Counted from the first letter of the stretch, positions 35,819-46,115 are shown. The stretch: DNA of 64,000 nt from Bacteroidales bacterium (GCA_016788045.1 JAEUTG010000034.1:1-64000), one strand, 5' to 3'. Program-made: numbers and translations. Notes: generated by a model not told the origin, from the letters alone.

Positions 35819-38272
35819 TCAGGACTTTTTAAACATTTTATTGATGAGTCCTTCTTCTTCTGTTTCCTGATCATCGGTGTAGTAACCATAGCCGTAACCA
35901 TAACCGTAGCCATAACCGTAGCCATAACCGTAGCCATAGCCATAACTGTAGGAGTTGTTATCGAGCCTCACATCATTTACAAGAATGGTAACATCAGGAA
36001 TGTTGCGTTTTTCGATATCCGAAATGATGGAACCAAAGATTTTCTTGTTGGTGTAATTCTGACGTACGACGAAAATGGAAACGTCAGCATACTTCATCAA
36101 CAGGAAGGCATCGGTTACCAATCCAACGGGCGGAGTGTCGATGATGATGTAGTCATACTGTTCTTTAAGTGCTGCAAACAGATCGTCATTCTTTGCTGAT
36201 CCAATGAGTTCAGCGGGGTTTGGTGGCACAGGTCCGGCCATTACAATATCCAGATTTTCGAGGGGTGATTTCTGGATGATGTTGCTGACCGAACTTTTGT
36301 TGATCAGGAATGTACTGATCCCTTCGGTGTTTGACAATCCGAAATCCTGATAGATTTTGGGTTTGCGCAGGTCGAAACCCATCAGAAGGGTTTTCTTTCC
36401 GTAAAGTGCAAAAATTGAAGCAATGTTGATAGCTGTAAAGGTTTTACCTTCACTTACCATGGTTGAAGTAATCAGAATGGTCTGTTTATCTCCGGTTTGT
36501 TTGAAGTACTGAAGATTGGTTCTGATTGACCTGAATGATTCAGCAATGGATGATTTTGGATATTCAGCCACCACAATTTTACTGTCTTTGTTGTTGTGGA
36601 TGATATGCCCTAAAATCGGCAGGGAGGTAAGTGATTCTATCTCTTTCTTCTCGATCAGCTTCTCATTGAAATAGCCTTTGCCCAGTACGTAAATGATCGG
36701 GAATATGAAGCCAAGAAGCAGTGCAATGGTATAATTGAGTGTTTTTTTCGGAAATACCGGTTCCATTTCATCGGCTGAAGCCCGATCAATCACTTCATTG
36801 TCGGGCATGTTGGAAGCTCTGGTAATCTGGGCTTCCGACCTTTTCTGAAGCAGGTAGGTATAGATGGCATCGTTTAGCTTGAACTTCCGCTCAATCCCGA
36901 AAAGCAAACGTTGTGTTGCCGGCAGTTTGCTGATTTTTCCGGAGAGTGCATTGATACGGCTGTCGATTTCCCTGATGGAGATACTCGATGTGTTTACAAT
37001 GTTGTTGATGTTTTCCTCAAGGGTTCTTTTGTTAACCCTGATGCGGTCATCGTAGGATGCTATAATCGGGTTCTTTTCCTTGGCCATCAGCATGGCTTCA
37101 CCACGGCTGGCATAAAGAGCCGTAAGATCAGTAATGAGCTTGGTAAGAATGGGGTCGTCAATCCCCATGGAAGATGGGACCGTGAGACCGGTGAGATCAC
37201 CTTCATTCTTTCTGAGATAGTCGCGCAGATAGAGATAATACTTGTTTTTAACCAGAAGAATGGCTTTTTCATTCTCCAGGTCTTTCATCTGCTGGAAAAC
37301 CTGTTGAGACTGGAAGTCAAGATCCATCACCACATTTTTGGTACGGAAGTCCTGCAAAACAGTTTCAGCAGTACGCAGTGAATCGGTGATACCGAGAAGC
37401 TGCTCATCGATGAAGTTAATCGTATTGGTCGCAATCTGGTTTTTCTTTTCAAGACCCCTTTCCATATAAACAGCGGTGAGGGTGTTGAGGAAATCGGTTG
37501 CTTTGTTAACATTGGTGCTCTTGAGAGAAATTTCAACGATTGAAGCTTCACGGTTAATGGGTTCAATTTCGAAACCCATGTATTGTTTTGCAAGGTCTTC
37601 GTATTTGTTGAAAGTGAAGAACATATTCTGGTTAACATGCTCCCTTGGGTTGAAATTCGTGTTGAGGAGGATCTTAAAATTATAGTATTTTCCCTTTATC
37701 TGCTCGCCGAACCTGAATTTGCCCTTTACATCAAATTTCTTGTTTATTTTTTCTATCTGTTTGCCTTTGGCATAATTGTACAGATAAACCGATTCTCCTT
37801 CTGTTGAAAGGCTGAATTCATTGTTTGGTAATATAATCAGATTGAACCTCAATCCGGCAGGCTGGGGATTCGCTGTATCGAATTCAACGGTGAAAGGGCT
37901 TTCTTTATAAAGCTCTCTTGTCAGAAAATTCTCTTCCTGATAATAGGAGACCTCAAAATTGAGGGTTTGTACAGCCCGGCTAACCAGGGCTCTGGATTTA
38001 AGTACGCCGATTTCATTTTCCAGCACCTGGGCATTTTTTACATTACCCAATCCCAGCAATGCCTGAGGGTCAAAGCCTGATTTGTCATCTTTGATCAATA
38101 CGGTAGTCCCTACTTTATAAATCGGCTGGGTGTATTTATTGAACAGGAAAGCAATGGCGAGTGCAATAAATACGGTGATAATGAAGAAATACCAGTAATG
38201 GTAAAACTTAAAGAAAAGCTGTTTGAAGTCAACAGTTTCCTCCTGGGGCATTTGGTTGGTGTAATTCTCCAC
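35819..38272 (-). CDS. Wzc-like polysaccharide co-polymerase with BY-kinase domain
   Basis: This 817-residue protein has a Wzz domain between two membrane helices (about residues 25-45 and 510-530), with a long periplasmic coiled coil. A cytoplasmic bacterial tyrosine kinase domain follows. Kinase motifs are Walker A SEGKTFTA, Walker A' MGFDLRKP (G in place of the more usual I/V and D of LLIDxDLRKP) and Walker B YIIIDTPP. The C-terminal tyrosine cluster is unusual: ten Tyr-Gly dipeptides in a row, then YYTDDQETEEEG. Cycles of autophosphorylation there normally control polymer length and export. It is 8 bases downstream of the export lipoprotein gene. Confidence 0.93.
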   Translation of the reverse strand: MENYTNQMPQEETVDFKQLFFKFYHYWYFFIITVFIALAIAFLFNKYTQPIYKVGTTVLIKDDKSGFDPQALLGLGNVKNAQVLENEIGVLKSRALVSRAVQTLNFEVSYYQEENFLTRELYKESPFTVEFDTANPQPAGLRFNLIILPNNEFSLSTEGESVYLYNYAKGKQIEKINKKFDVKGKFRFGEQIKGKYYNFKILLNTNFNPREHVNQNMFFTFNKYEDLAKQYMGFEIEPINREASIVEISLKSTNVNKATDFLNTLTAVYMERGLEKKNQIATNTINFIDEQLLGITDSLRTAETVLQDFRTKNVVMDLDFQSQQVFQQMKDLENEKAILLVKNKYYLYLRDYLRKNEGDLTGLTVPSSMGIDDPILTKLITDLTALYASRGEAMLMAKEKNPIIASYDDRIRVNKRTLEENINNIVNTSSISIREIDSRINALSGKISKLPATQRLLFGIERKFKLNDAIYTYLLQKRSEAQITRASNMPDNEVIDRASADEMEPVFPKKTLNYTIALLLGFIFPIIYVLGKGYFNEKLIEKKEIESLTSLPILGHIIHNNKDSKIVVAEYPKSSIAESFRSIRTNLQYFKQTGDKQTILITSTMVSEGKTFTAINIASIFALYGKKTLLMGFDLRKPKIYQDFGLSNTEGISTFLINKSSVSNIIQKSPLENLDIVMAGPVPPNPAELIGSAKNDDLFAALKEQYDYIIIDTPPVGLVTDAFLLMKYADVSIFVVRQNYTNKKIFGSIISDIEKRNIPDVTILVNDVRLDNNSYSYGYGYGYGYGYGYGYGYGYGYYTDDQETEEEGLINKMFKKS
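35879..35944 (-). repeat. Hexanucleotide tract encoding (Tyr-Gly)10
   Basis: Within the 3' end of the BY-kinase gene, alternating TAT/TAC and GGC/GGT codons encode ten consecutive Tyr-Gly pairs next to a Tyr-Tyr. The underlying hexamers vary (ATAACC, GTAGCC, GTAACC, ATAGCC on the plus strand) but remain in frame. A repeat of six bases can change copy number without a frameshift. Confidence 0.95.
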
Positions 38273-38280
38273 GGTATGTT

Positions 38281-39069
38281 CTATTTAATGTAGTTCAGGA
38301 TTAGAAGGGTGGTTGTGATTGTTGAGAAAATTACACTGTACGGGAATGCCGTGAAGGCGTAATTTTTGCTTTTAAGCGGCTCAACGTATACGATATCTTC
38401 AGGCTGAAGATAATAGGCTGGTGATTGCAGTATGTCGGATTTGAGCAGGTTCACATGGTAAACGGTTGATCCTGCTGCTGTTTTCCGGATAATGGTCACT
38501 TTACTTCTTTTCGCATAAGGACTCAGATCTCCTGCCATACTGATTGCCTGAAACAGATTGATATTTTCCTGATAGACGAAATAAGTCCCCGGTCGGGTAA
38601 CTTCACCCAGCAAGCTCACCTTGAAGTTAACCAGTTTTACCGTAACTGTCGCCATCTGAAAATAATCATTCACGGCGCTTTGAAATTTGTTCTTAACTTC
38701 GCTTACAGTGAGTCCCGTTACCATGATCTTACCGACAACCGGAAAGTTGATGTACCCTGAGTCGGAAACCATGTAGCTGTTTAGATAAACGCTCATTTCA
38801 GTGTTGGCAGTATAGGAGGTGCGTTGGTTCGACTCAAATGGATTCAGGTTTTTGGAATCCAGGTTTGTAACGTCAACATAAAGGTTGTCTCCGGGTTGTA
38901 CCTTGTAGTCATTGCTGATTTCATTGGCAAATTCCGTTTTGCCATCTTTCTGATATTCAGCAACATCCTGTAAATATTTCACTCTTTTGAGCGAAACACA
39001 CGAACTTGCCAGTATAATTACCAGAAACAGTAAAACCACCTGGTTTAATTTGTTCAGTCTTAATTTCAT
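38281..39069 (-). CDS. Polysaccharide export outer membrane lipoprotein (Wza-like)
   Basis: This 262-residue lipoprotein has the lipobox LASSC (Cys24). A poly-export domain follows (YKVQPGDNLYVDVTNLD), then SLBB-type repeats (VSLLGEVTRPGTYFVYQENINLFQAISMAGDLS) and a C-terminal membrane helix (about residues 240-260), as in other proteins of this family in the phylum. It would form the outer-membrane exit channel for a capsule or exopolysaccharide, working with the BY-kinase gene. No glycosyltransferases or flippase lie beside the pair. Confidence 0.92.
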   Translation of the reverse strand: MKLRLNKLNQVVLLFLVIILASSCVSLKRVKYLQDVAEYQKDGKTEFANEISNDYKVQPGDNLYVDVTNLDSKNLNPFESNQRTSYTANTEMSVYLNSYMVSDSGYINFPVVGKIMVTGLTVSEVKNKFQSAVNDYFQMATVTVKLVNFKVSLLGEVTRPGTYFVYQENINLFQAISMAGDLSPYAKRSKVTIIRKTAAGSTVYHVNLLKSDILQSPAYYLQPEDIVYVEPLKSKNYAFTAFPYSVIFSTITTTLLILNYIK

Positions 39070-39197
39070 GTCGAAAAAACTTAGAAAACGTAGAATATAA
39101 TGAATTAAACTTAAAAAAGTAACCTCAATCCGATGGTAAACCGATACAATACAATTTCAGACCTGATGTTAACTGCAATGGTTTTATTGGTTGAGTG

Positions 39198-39205
39198 CAA
39201 AGTTA
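39198..39205 (-). promoter_or_regulatory. Putative -7 element for the export operon
   Basis: On the minus strand TAACTTTG fits the TAnnTTTG consensus. It lies about 130 bases upstream of the Wza-like start codon, so transcripts would have a long A/T-rich leader. No clear -33 box was found. Confidence 0.4.
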
Positions 39206-39311
39206 GACAAAAAATCGGAATACATATTGATCACCTGCTTATTCGGTAATTGGGTTTTAAAATTTTCAGACCAGGCTTATACGTCTGAATAATTTTATAA
39301 TCAAGAGATAT

Positions 39312-40634
39312 TCAATCGATTACCTCGCCCTTTAGTGTTGCCGGGGTACAGGATGTAATCCTTACATTCACATAATCGCCCGGCTTGAATTCGTCTTTTC
39401 TGAAAACAACCACTTTATTCTGGCTGTTTCTGCCTGAAAGTTCACTGCTTGATTTTTTTGAAACATTTTCAACCAGCACACTGAAGGTTTTCCCGATGTC
39501 TGATAAATTGCTTTTGGTTGAAAGCTCTTGCTGCAGGTCGATTATTTCTTTCAACCGCCGGCTTTTGATCTCTTCCGGAACATCATCGGTAAATTTTTTC
39601 GCGGCAGTGGTTCCCTCCCTTTCAGAATACTTGAACATAAAGGCGTATTCATATCCGACCTGATTCATCAGGCTGAGGGTTTCGTTGTGTTCTTCTTCTG
39701 TTTCACCACAGAATCCGGTAATGATGTCGGTTGAAATGGTGCAGTCAGGGATAAACTTCCGGATCGAAGCTATCCGTCCCAGATACCATTCCCTGTTGTA
39801 CTTGCGGTTCATGCGTTTGAGCACTGTGTCGCTGCCCGATTGAACCGGAAGGTGGATCGACCGGCAGATGTTGGGATAAGCCGCCATTGTTCCGAGCAAT
39901 TCATCAGAAAGGTCTTTGGGATGAGAAGTGGCAAACCTCACCCTCAGTAACGGATTAACCGCTGCCACCTTTGCCATCAGGCTGGCAAAACCTGTCCCGT
40001 CGCTGCTGTTGTATGAATTTACATTCTGCCCCAGCAATGTAACTTCACGGTAACCACTTTCAAACAATTCGGTGGCTTCTTTAACAATGGTTTCCGGATC
40101 GCGGCTTCGCTCCTTGCCCCTGGTAAATGGGACAACACAATACGAGCAGAAATTTTCGCATCCCCGCATGATGGAGATAAAAGCTGAAATTCCGTTGCTG
40201 TCGAGCCTGACCGGGTTGATGTCGGCGTAGGTTTCGTCAGCCGATAAAATCACATTGATGGCTTTCTGGCCGGATTCGGCAACAGAAAGCAGCCTGGGAA
40301 GGTCACGGTAGGCATCCGGGCCTACAATCAGGTCAACCATTTTTTCTTCCTCTATCAGCTGGGACTTCAGGCGCTCAGCCATACACCCCAGCACACCGAT
40401 GATCAGCCCTGGTTTGTTTTTTTTGTAGCGTTTGAATTCCTGCAGGCGGGCCCTGACCCTTTTTTCAGCATGATCACGAATGGAACAGGTGTTGACGAAA
40501 ATAAGATCAGCCTCGGCAATATTCCCGGTTGTTTCAAAGTTATTTTCTGTCATTATGGAGCCAACAATCTGACTGTCAGCGAAATTCATCTGGCAGCCGT
40601 AAGTTTCTATGTAGAGTTTGCGTTTTGTTTCCAA
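39312..40634 (-). CDS. miaB: tRNA-2-methylthio-N6-dimethylallyladenosine synthase
   Basis: This 440-residue radical-SAM methylthiotransferase converts i6A37 to ms2i6A37 in tRNAs reading UNN codons. The N-terminal UPF0004 domain holds the auxiliary-cluster cysteines ([31 protein letters not shown]). The radical-SAM motif is [12 protein letters not shown], and a C-terminal TRAM domain follows. The length and MiaB-type N-terminus exclude RimO and MtaB. It is divergent from topA. Confidence 0.96.
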   Translation of the reverse strand: METKRKLYIETYGCQMNFADSQIVGSIMTENNFETTGNIAEADLIFVNTCSIRDHAEKRVRARLQEFKRYKKNKPGLIIGVLGCMAERLKSQLIEEEKMVDLIVGPDAYRDLPRLLSVAESGQKAINVILSADETYADINPVRLDSNGISAFISIMRGCENFCSYCVVPFTRGKERSRDPETIVKEATELFESGYREVTLLGQNVNSYNSSDGTGFASLMAKVAAVNPLLRVRFATSHPKDLSDELLGTMAAYPNICRSIHLPVQSGSDTVLKRMNRKYNREWYLGRIASIRKFIPDCTISTDIITGFCGETEEEHNETLSLMNQVGYEYAFMFKYSEREGTTAAKKFTDDVPEEIKSRRLKEIIDLQQELSTKSNLSDIGKTFSVLVENVSKKSSSELSGRNSQNKVVVFRKDEFKPGDYVNVRITSCTPATLKGEVID

Positions 40635-40844
40635 ATCAGGTACAATTTATTCAACATTCCTCATTAACACCCCGGAACAAACTTTGTTTCCGTTCAGAAG
40701 CTGCAAAGGTAGCAATAATTGAAATGCCTCATTATTAAATTGTTGCAAATAAAATTACAGCAATTAAATATGTGATGTGTTTTTATTGCGTTACTTTGTG
40801 GCCGTTTTTACGAAAGAATTGCTTGAAAATCATTTGAATTCAGT

Positions 40845-43202
40845 ATGATAAAAAATCTGGTAATCGTTGAGTCACCTGCTAAAGCGAAAACGATAGAAGG
40901 CTTTCTGGGGAAAGATTTTATTGTGAAATCGAGTTTCGGCCATGTTCGTGATCTGGCTAAAAAGCAACTTGGAGTCGATATTGAAAATGATTTTGAGCCC
41001 AATTATGAAATTCCGGCCGATAAGTCGAAACTTATCAAGGAGCTGAAGAAGCTGGCATCGGAAGCAGAGATCGTCTGGCTGGCATCCGATGAGGACCGCG
41101 AAGGGGAAGCCATTTCATGGCATCTGGCCGAGGCCTTGTCTCTTGATGAAAAGAAAACCCGCAGGATTGTCTTTCATGAAATCACCAAAAGTGCCATTAC
41201 CGAAGCCATTGAGCATCCCCGGGGTATCGACCGTAACCTGGTTGATGCCCAGCAGGCAAGGCGGGTACTCGACCGGCTCGTTGGTTTCGAGATTTCACCG
41301 GTCCTTTGGCGAAAAGTGAAACCAGCCCTCTCAGCAGGCCGTGTACAATCGGTTGCCGTTCGGCTGATTGTGGAGCGTGAGGAAGAGATAAAAGCATTTA
41401 AATCCACTGCCAGTTACAGGGTTACGGCAACATTTGCTGTAGCCGATGAGCAGGGCGCACCTAAAATGGCAGCCGAGCTCAACAAACGCTTTGGTGAAAA
41501 GACAGAAGCTGTTGATTTCCTGAAAAAGTGCATCGACGCCTCGTTTTATGTCAGTGATATTGAAACCAAACCTGCCAGGAAATCGCCGGCACCACCATTT
41601 ACAACTTCCACCCTGCAGCAGGAAGCCAGCCGTAAACTCGGTTTCCCTGTGGCGAAGACCATGATTGTTGCCCAGCAACTTTACGAAGAAGGAAAAATAA
41701 CCTATATGCGTACCGACTCGGTGAACCTCTCGAAACTCGCCCTGAATATGGCTAAGGAGGAAATCACCCGGCTATTCGGTGAAAACTATGTAAAAACCCG
41801 GCAATATTCAACAAAAACAAAGGGGGCTCAGGAAGCGCACGAAGCCATCAGGCCCACTTACATGAATGTGCAGGAGATCAAAGGCGATGATTCGCAGCGC
41901 AGGCTTTACGACCTCATCTGGAAACGCACCATTGCTTCCCAAATGGCCGATGCAGAACTGGAACGTACCAGTGTTACCATTCTGGTTCAACCATCGGTTA
42001 ACAAACAGCAACAGGTTCTTTCAGAAAAATTCATCGCCAGGGGTGAGGTAATCCGCTTCGACGGGTTCCTGAAAGTTTACCTCGAATCATCAGACGAAGA
42101 ACCATCCGACAGCGAAGATGCTGTCCTGCCACCTGTGAAAAGCGGCCAGCCCCTGTATCTTGCCGTGATGCAGGCTATCCAGAAGTTTTCGCAGCAGCCA
42201 CCGCGATACACCGAAGCCAGCCTGGTGAAAAAGCTTGAAGAACTGGGTATCGGCAGACCTTCAACCTACGCTCCAACCATTTCGACCATTCAGAAAAGGG
42301 AGTATGTGGTAAAGGAAGACCGCCCCGGTGTAAAAAGAGCTTACGATTTTGTAGAGCTGAAAAACGGCAGAATCAAAGAAGAGGTGAAATCGGAGAATAC
42401 CGGTTTTGAAAAATCGAAACTCTTTCCCACCGACATTGGTTCACTGGTGAATACTTTTCTGGTGCAGAATTTTGAGAATATCCTTGACTACAACTTTACC
42501 GCCAATGTTGAGAAGGAGTTTGACGAAATCGCCCAGGGTCAGAAAGTTTGGAATCAGATGATCAGGGAGTTTTATCATCCCTTTGCCAAACAGGTGCGTG
42601 AAACCCTTGAGAATTCTGAAAAAGTAAAAGGAGAGCGTCTGCTGGGAACAGATCCCGGAAGCGGAAAGAATGTATATGTGAAAATCGGACGTTTCGGCCC
42701 TATGGTGCAGATCGGAGAAGCAGAAGACGATGAAAAGCCTCGTTTCGCCAGCCTGAAGAAGGGACAATCCATGGATAGCCTCCTGCTGGAAGATGCCCTC
42801 AGGCTGTTTGATTTTCCCCGTTCCATCGGAACTTATGAAGAGGCTGAACTTACCGTGGCCATCGGACGTTTCGGGCCCTATGTAAAGCACAAATCAGCCT
42901 TCTATTCACTGGCAAAATCCGATGACCCGAACACCATTGAAGCTGAAAGGGCTATTGATCTGATAGAGGAAAAGCGGAAGAAGGAAACGGAAAGGGTTAT
43001 CAGGCTTTTTGATGAGGACCCCCAGGTTCAGGTGCTCAACGGCAGGTATGGTCCTTATATTGCCATAGGGAAATCCAATTACCGGATCCCCAAAGGCACT
43101 GACCCGGCTTCACTTTCGCTGGAAAAATGCCGTGAAATAGCCGCCCATGCCGATGCCCAGCCCAAAACCGTGAAAAAGGGCAGGTTTACAAAAAAGAAAT
43201 AA
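40845..43202 (+). CDS. topA: DNA topoisomerase I
   Basis: This 785-residue type IA topoisomerase relaxes negative supercoils. The Toprim motif is ASDEDREGEAISWHL (D82, D84, E86, E88), and the catalytic tyrosine is Y287 in KITYMRTDSVNLS. The C-terminal part has two or three degenerate topoisomerase C-terminal repeats (GRFGPMVQIGE, GRFGPYVKHK, GRYGPYIAIGK) and a Lys-rich end, rather than the three four-cysteine zinc fingers of E. coli TopA. This is the usual form in this phylum. Confidence 0.97.
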   Translation: MIKNLVIVESPAKAKTIEGFLGKDFIVKSSFGHVRDLAKKQLGVDIENDFEPNYEIPADKSKLIKELKKLASEAEIVWLASDEDREGEAISWHLAEALSLDEKKTRRIVFHEITKSAITEAIEHPRGIDRNLVDAQQARRVLDRLVGFEISPVLWRKVKPALSAGRVQSVAVRLIVEREEEIKAFKSTASYRVTATFAVADEQGAPKMAAELNKRFGEKTEAVDFLKKCIDASFYVSDIETKPARKSPAPPFTTSTLQQEASRKLGFPVAKTMIVAQQLYEEGKITYMRTDSVNLSKLALNMAKEEITRLFGENYVKTRQYSTKTKGAQEAHEAIRPTYMNVQEIKGDDSQRRLYDLIWKRTIASQMADAELERTSVTILVQPSVNKQQQVLSEKFIARGEVIRFDGFLKVYLESSDEEPSDSEDAVLPPVKSGQPLYLAVMQAIQKFSQQPPRYTEASLVKKLEELGIGRPSTYAPTISTIQKREYVVKEDRPGVKRAYDFVELKNGRIKEEVKSENTGFEKSKLFPTDIGSLVNTFLVQNFENILDYNFTANVEKEFDEIAQGQKVWNQMIREFYHPFAKQVRETLENSEKVKGERLLGTDPGSGKNVYVKIGRFGPMVQIGEAEDDEKPRFASLKKGQSMDSLLLEDALRLFDFPRSIGTYEEAELTVAIGRFGPYVKHKSAFYSLAKSDDPNTIEAERAIDLIEEKRKKETERVIRLFDEDPQVQVLNGRYGPYIAIGKSNYRIPKGTDPASLSLEKCREIAAHADAQPKTVKKGRFTKKK

Positions 43203-43223
43203 AGGTACGGTTCGAAAAATCAT

Positions 43224-43260
43224 CAGGGATGTGGGCTGATTGCTGCATCCCTGTTTTTAT
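43224..43260 (+). terminator. Rho-independent terminator of topA
   Basis: Stem CAGGGATG (43224-43231) with CATCCCTG (43246-43253) is followed by TTTTTAT, starting 22 bases after the topA stop codon. Confidence 0.8.
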
Positions 43261-43316
43261 AAGCGGTAATTTCGGATATTTGTCAAAGTAAAAAATCAAG
43301 ACCACTGCCTTCCCCT

Positions 43317-44492
43317 ATGGACATATCTGTTTATTTAGAACCTGTTGCAGCCCTGGTTTCAGATGAATTGCCACTCGGTTCTCATCCCCGGCTCGGACAC
43401 TCGATGTTGATTTATCAGGAGGATACCCCATTCCCCGAACTGGAAGGAATCCGCATTGCCCTGATTGGTGTCCCCGACGAAAGGGGAGTGGTAAACAATG
43501 CAGGATGTGCAACCGGAGCAGATGAAATCAGGAGATATCTGTACAAGCTTTTCCCCGGCGCCTGGACATCCGGCATTGGCGACCTGGGAAATATCCGGAA
43601 GGGACATTCGGTTGAGGATACCTATTTTGCCCTGTCAGCCACCCTTGAATGGCTCATCTCAAATAAGGTATTTCCGGTGGTTCTCGGCGGGGGGCAGAAC
43701 CTCACCTATGCCATGTATAAGGCGTATGCCAATATGAAGCAGATCATCAACATGGCGGTGATTGATCCCGTCTTTGATCTTGGTGAAACTTCCGATGAAC
43801 TCAACTCGAATACCTACCTGAGCCACATCATCGTTGAACGGCCCAATTACCTGTTCAATTTTACCAACCTCGGGTATCAGACCTACTATGTTGATCAGCC
43901 GGCCATTGACCTGATGAAAAAGCTGCTTTTCGATACTTACCGGCTGGGCCTGCTGCATGGTAACCTCAGCGATGCTGAACCCCTGCTCCGCAATGCCGAT
44001 GTGCTTTCGTTTGATACCGGAGCCATCAGGGCAGCCGATGCTCCCGGCAATGCCAATGCCGGCCCCAATGGTTTTTCCGGAGATGAAGCCTGCCAGCTGG
44101 TTCGCTATGCTGCCATGAGCGATAAATTGTCTTCCATCGGATTTTTCGAATACAATCCGGCACTCGACCGCAGGGGACTGACTGCTCAGCTGCTTGCGCA
44201 AATGGTGTGGTATGCCTTTGAAGGATACAACAACCGCAAGGATGACTTCCCCGATGCCGGCAGCGATATGTTTATAAAATACATTGTCCCCACCAAAGAC
44301 TTTGCCGATGGCATAGTTTTCATCAAAAGCCGGAAAACCGACCGCTGGTGGATGGAAATTGTGTGCGGGGCCGAGAGCCGTCAGAAATACCTCAACCATT
44401 ACATTGTCCCCTGCACCTACAAAGACTATCAGACAGCCTGCGACAATGAAATTCCCGACCGGTGGTGGCAGATGTACCAGAAGCTGATGTAA
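43317..44492 (+). CDS. Arginase/formimidoylglutamase-fold protein with incomplete metal site
   Basis: This 391-residue ureohydrolase-superfamily protein is of the kind often annotated formimidoylglutamase in this phylum. Of the six canonical Mn2+ ligands, three are replaced: Q127 stands at the His of GGxH (LGGGQNLTY), V152 at the His of DAHxD (D150-P-V-F-D154), and G235 at the second Asp of SxDxD (SFD233TG). A two-metal hydrolase centre therefore seems unlikely and the protein may be a pseudoenzyme or have a new activity. It lies directly after topA behind that gene's terminator. No hut genes for histidine degradation are nearby. Confidence 0.8.
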   Translation: MDISVYLEPVAALVSDELPLGSHPRLGHSMLIYQEDTPFPELEGIRIALIGVPDERGVVNNAGCATGADEIRRYLYKLFPGAWTSGIGDLGNIRKGHSVEDTYFALSATLEWLISNKVFPVVLGGGQNLTYAMYKAYANMKQIINMAVIDPVFDLGETSDELNSNTYLSHIIVERPNYLFNFTNLGYQTYYVDQPAIDLMKKLLFDTYRLGLLHGNLSDAEPLLRNADVLSFDTGAIRAADAPGNANAGPNGFSGDEACQLVRYAAMSDKLSSIGFFEYNPALDRRGLTAQLLAQMVWYAFEGYNNRKDDFPDAGSDMFIKYIVPTKDFADGIVFIKSRKTDRWWMEIVCGAESRQKYLNHYIVPCTYKDYQTACDNEIPDRWWQMYQKLM

Positions 44493-44532
44493 TGGCAAAG
44501 GCTTTTTGCGGGTAAAAACCTGAAGAGCAGTT

Positions 44533-45090
44533 CTATTTTCCGAGAATCTTCCCGGGGTTCTGATCAACAAAGCCCTTCCAGCCTTTGTAGCTTTTTCCCT
44601 GGCTTTCGGGCTCGCGCTGAAAATAGTGGCAAACCGCCACCGCCACGGCATCGGTGGCATCCATCAGGGTAGGAACTTCACCCATTTTCAGCAGATTCCC
44701 CAGCATGCCGGCCACCTGCTCCTTCGAAGCATTGCCATTCCCGGTAATCGATTGTTTGATTTTTCGCGGCGAGTACTCGAAGATCGGGATATCGCGGTAA
44801 AGCCCTGCTGCCATGGCAACTCCCTGGGCTCTTCCCAGTTTCAGCATCGACTGCACATTCTTGCCAAAGAAGGGTGCTTCAATGGCCAGCTCATCGGGAT
44901 GATGCTGATCGATGAGTTTCAGCACCGACTCAAAAATCATCTTTAAACGCAGGGGCTGGCTGTCTTTGTAGGTAAACCTGAACACATCCAGTCCGATCAG
45001 TTCAATTTTCTTACCTTTATCAGCGATTAGGCCGTATCCCATTACCTGGGTGCCGGGGTCTATGCCAAGAATTATCCGTTCGCTTTTCAT
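44533..45090 (-). CDS. ruvC: Holliday junction resolvase RuvC
   Basis: This 185-residue endonuclease resolves Holliday junctions with RuvAB. The acidic active site is represented by D11 (ILGIDPGT), the Glu of [11 protein letters not shown] and the DATDA aspartates near the C-terminus. I start at 45090 ([13 protein letters not shown]); a 12-residue extension upstream would overlap the divergent gene at 45111. It is convergent with the arginase-fold gene. Confidence 0.95.
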   Translation of the reverse strand: MKSERIILGIDPGTQVMGYGLIADKGKKIELIGLDVFRFTYKDSQPLRLKMIFESVLKLIDQHHPDELAIEAPFFGKNVQSMLKLGRAQGVAMAAGLYRDIPIFEYSPRKIKQSITGNGNASKEQVAGMLGNLLKMGEVPTLMDATDAVAVAVCHYFQREPESQGKSYKGWKGFVDQNPGKILGK

Positions 45091-45110
45091 AAGTTGTTCA
45101 GGCAAGAAAG

Positions 45111-46115
45111 ATGGAGTTAACTGCAAAGGTAAAGAAAACCCTCAACATGGGCCTTCGGGTTGTGGTTGCCCTGCTTTCTCTCTGGTTTATCTATCTTCAG
45201 GTATTCCGATCCGGTGATTACCAATGGTTTGCTGCTGACTTCCCTCAGTTGCTGAGAGAGCGTAGTTTTCTGATTTTCTTTTTACCTGCCCTGTTGCTGA
45301 TGCCGGTAAACTGGAGCCTTGAAAGCATCAAATGGAGAATGCTGGCCCTGTACGTCAGGAAACTGTCTTTCGGCGAAGCCCTGCGCTCGGTACTCACCGG
45401 AATTTCTTTCAGTCTTTTTACTCCCAACCGGGTAGGCGATTCTGTGGGACGGATATTCTCACTCAGGATCGGCGACCCCATGAATGCAGTGCTGCTGGCA
45501 GTGGCCGGAAGCCTGGCTCAGATCATCGCAACCTGCTTTTCCGGTTCTCTTGCTTTCCTGTTCTATATCCGTAAGTTTTTCGATTTTCATGAGGCGTGGT
45601 TATCATTTTTTTATGCCGGTCTGGTGATTTTTGTGGCCATCATCAACCTGCTGATGCTCATGCTCTACCTGCGTGCGCCCTTGGTGTCGGCAGGATTTCA
45701 TAAAATCATCAAGCCAGGCTGGCAGAAAATTCACGGGTATATTTCGGTATTGCAGAACGTAAGCAGGATTGTACTCGGGAAAGTTGTTTTGCTGAGCTTT
45801 CTCAGATACCTGGTTTTCAGTTTTCAGTTTTATCTGATGCTCAGGGCTTTCAATATCGATATTCCCTTGCTCAATGCGTTAGTATTGATCGCGATGACCT
45901 ACCTTGTGATGACGGCCATACCGACCATTGCCCTGGCCGATCTGGGAATCAGGGGCTCTGTGGCTATTTATTTCATCGGTTCCTGGTTCGAACCAACCGT
46001 CCACGCTTCCACAGGTATCTTACTGGCTACAGCCATGGTATGGATCATTAACCTGGCAGTTCCGGCCCTGGCCGGGCTCCTGTTCATCGGCCGGCTTACC
46101 ATTTTCAGAAAATAA
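45111..46115 (+). CDS. Flippase-like membrane protein (LPG synthase TM / UPF0104 family)
   Basis: This 334-residue protein has about eight TM helices matching the lysylphosphatidylglycerol-synthase transmembrane region family (AglD/UPF0104). The core motif [19 protein letters not shown] is the family's most conserved segment. The cytoplasmic synthase domain is absent. Members are thought to flip or handle lipid-linked substrates. It is followed after 7 bases by a membrane-anchored GT2, so the two may cooperate in glycolipid synthesis; that is inferred from context. Confidence 0.82.
   Translation: MELTAKVKKTLNMGLRVVVALLSLWFIYLQVFRSGDYQWFAADFPQLLRERSFLIFFLPALLLMPVNWSLESIKWRMLALYVRKLSFGEALRSVLTGISFSLFTPNRVGDSVGRIFSLRIGDPMNAVLLAVAGSLAQIIATCFSGSLAFLFYIRKFFDFHEAWLSFFYAGLVIFVAIINLLMLMLYLRAPLVSAGFHKIIKPGWQKIHGYISVLQNVSRIVLGKVVLLSFLRYLVFSFQFYLMLRAFNIDIPLLNALVLIAMTYLVMTAIPTIALADLGIRGSVAIYFIGSWFEPTVHASTGILLATAMVWIINLAVPALAGLLFIGRLTIFRK

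Noticed and set aside
35879..35944. Short repeat array considered as a CRISPR
   Set aside because: There are no unique spacers; it is a coding microsatellite for Tyr-Gly.
43659..44660. 333-residue open frame on the minus strand
   Set aside because: It is antisense to the arginase-fold gene and to the end of ruvC, with no recognisable family; both sense genes have conserved motifs.
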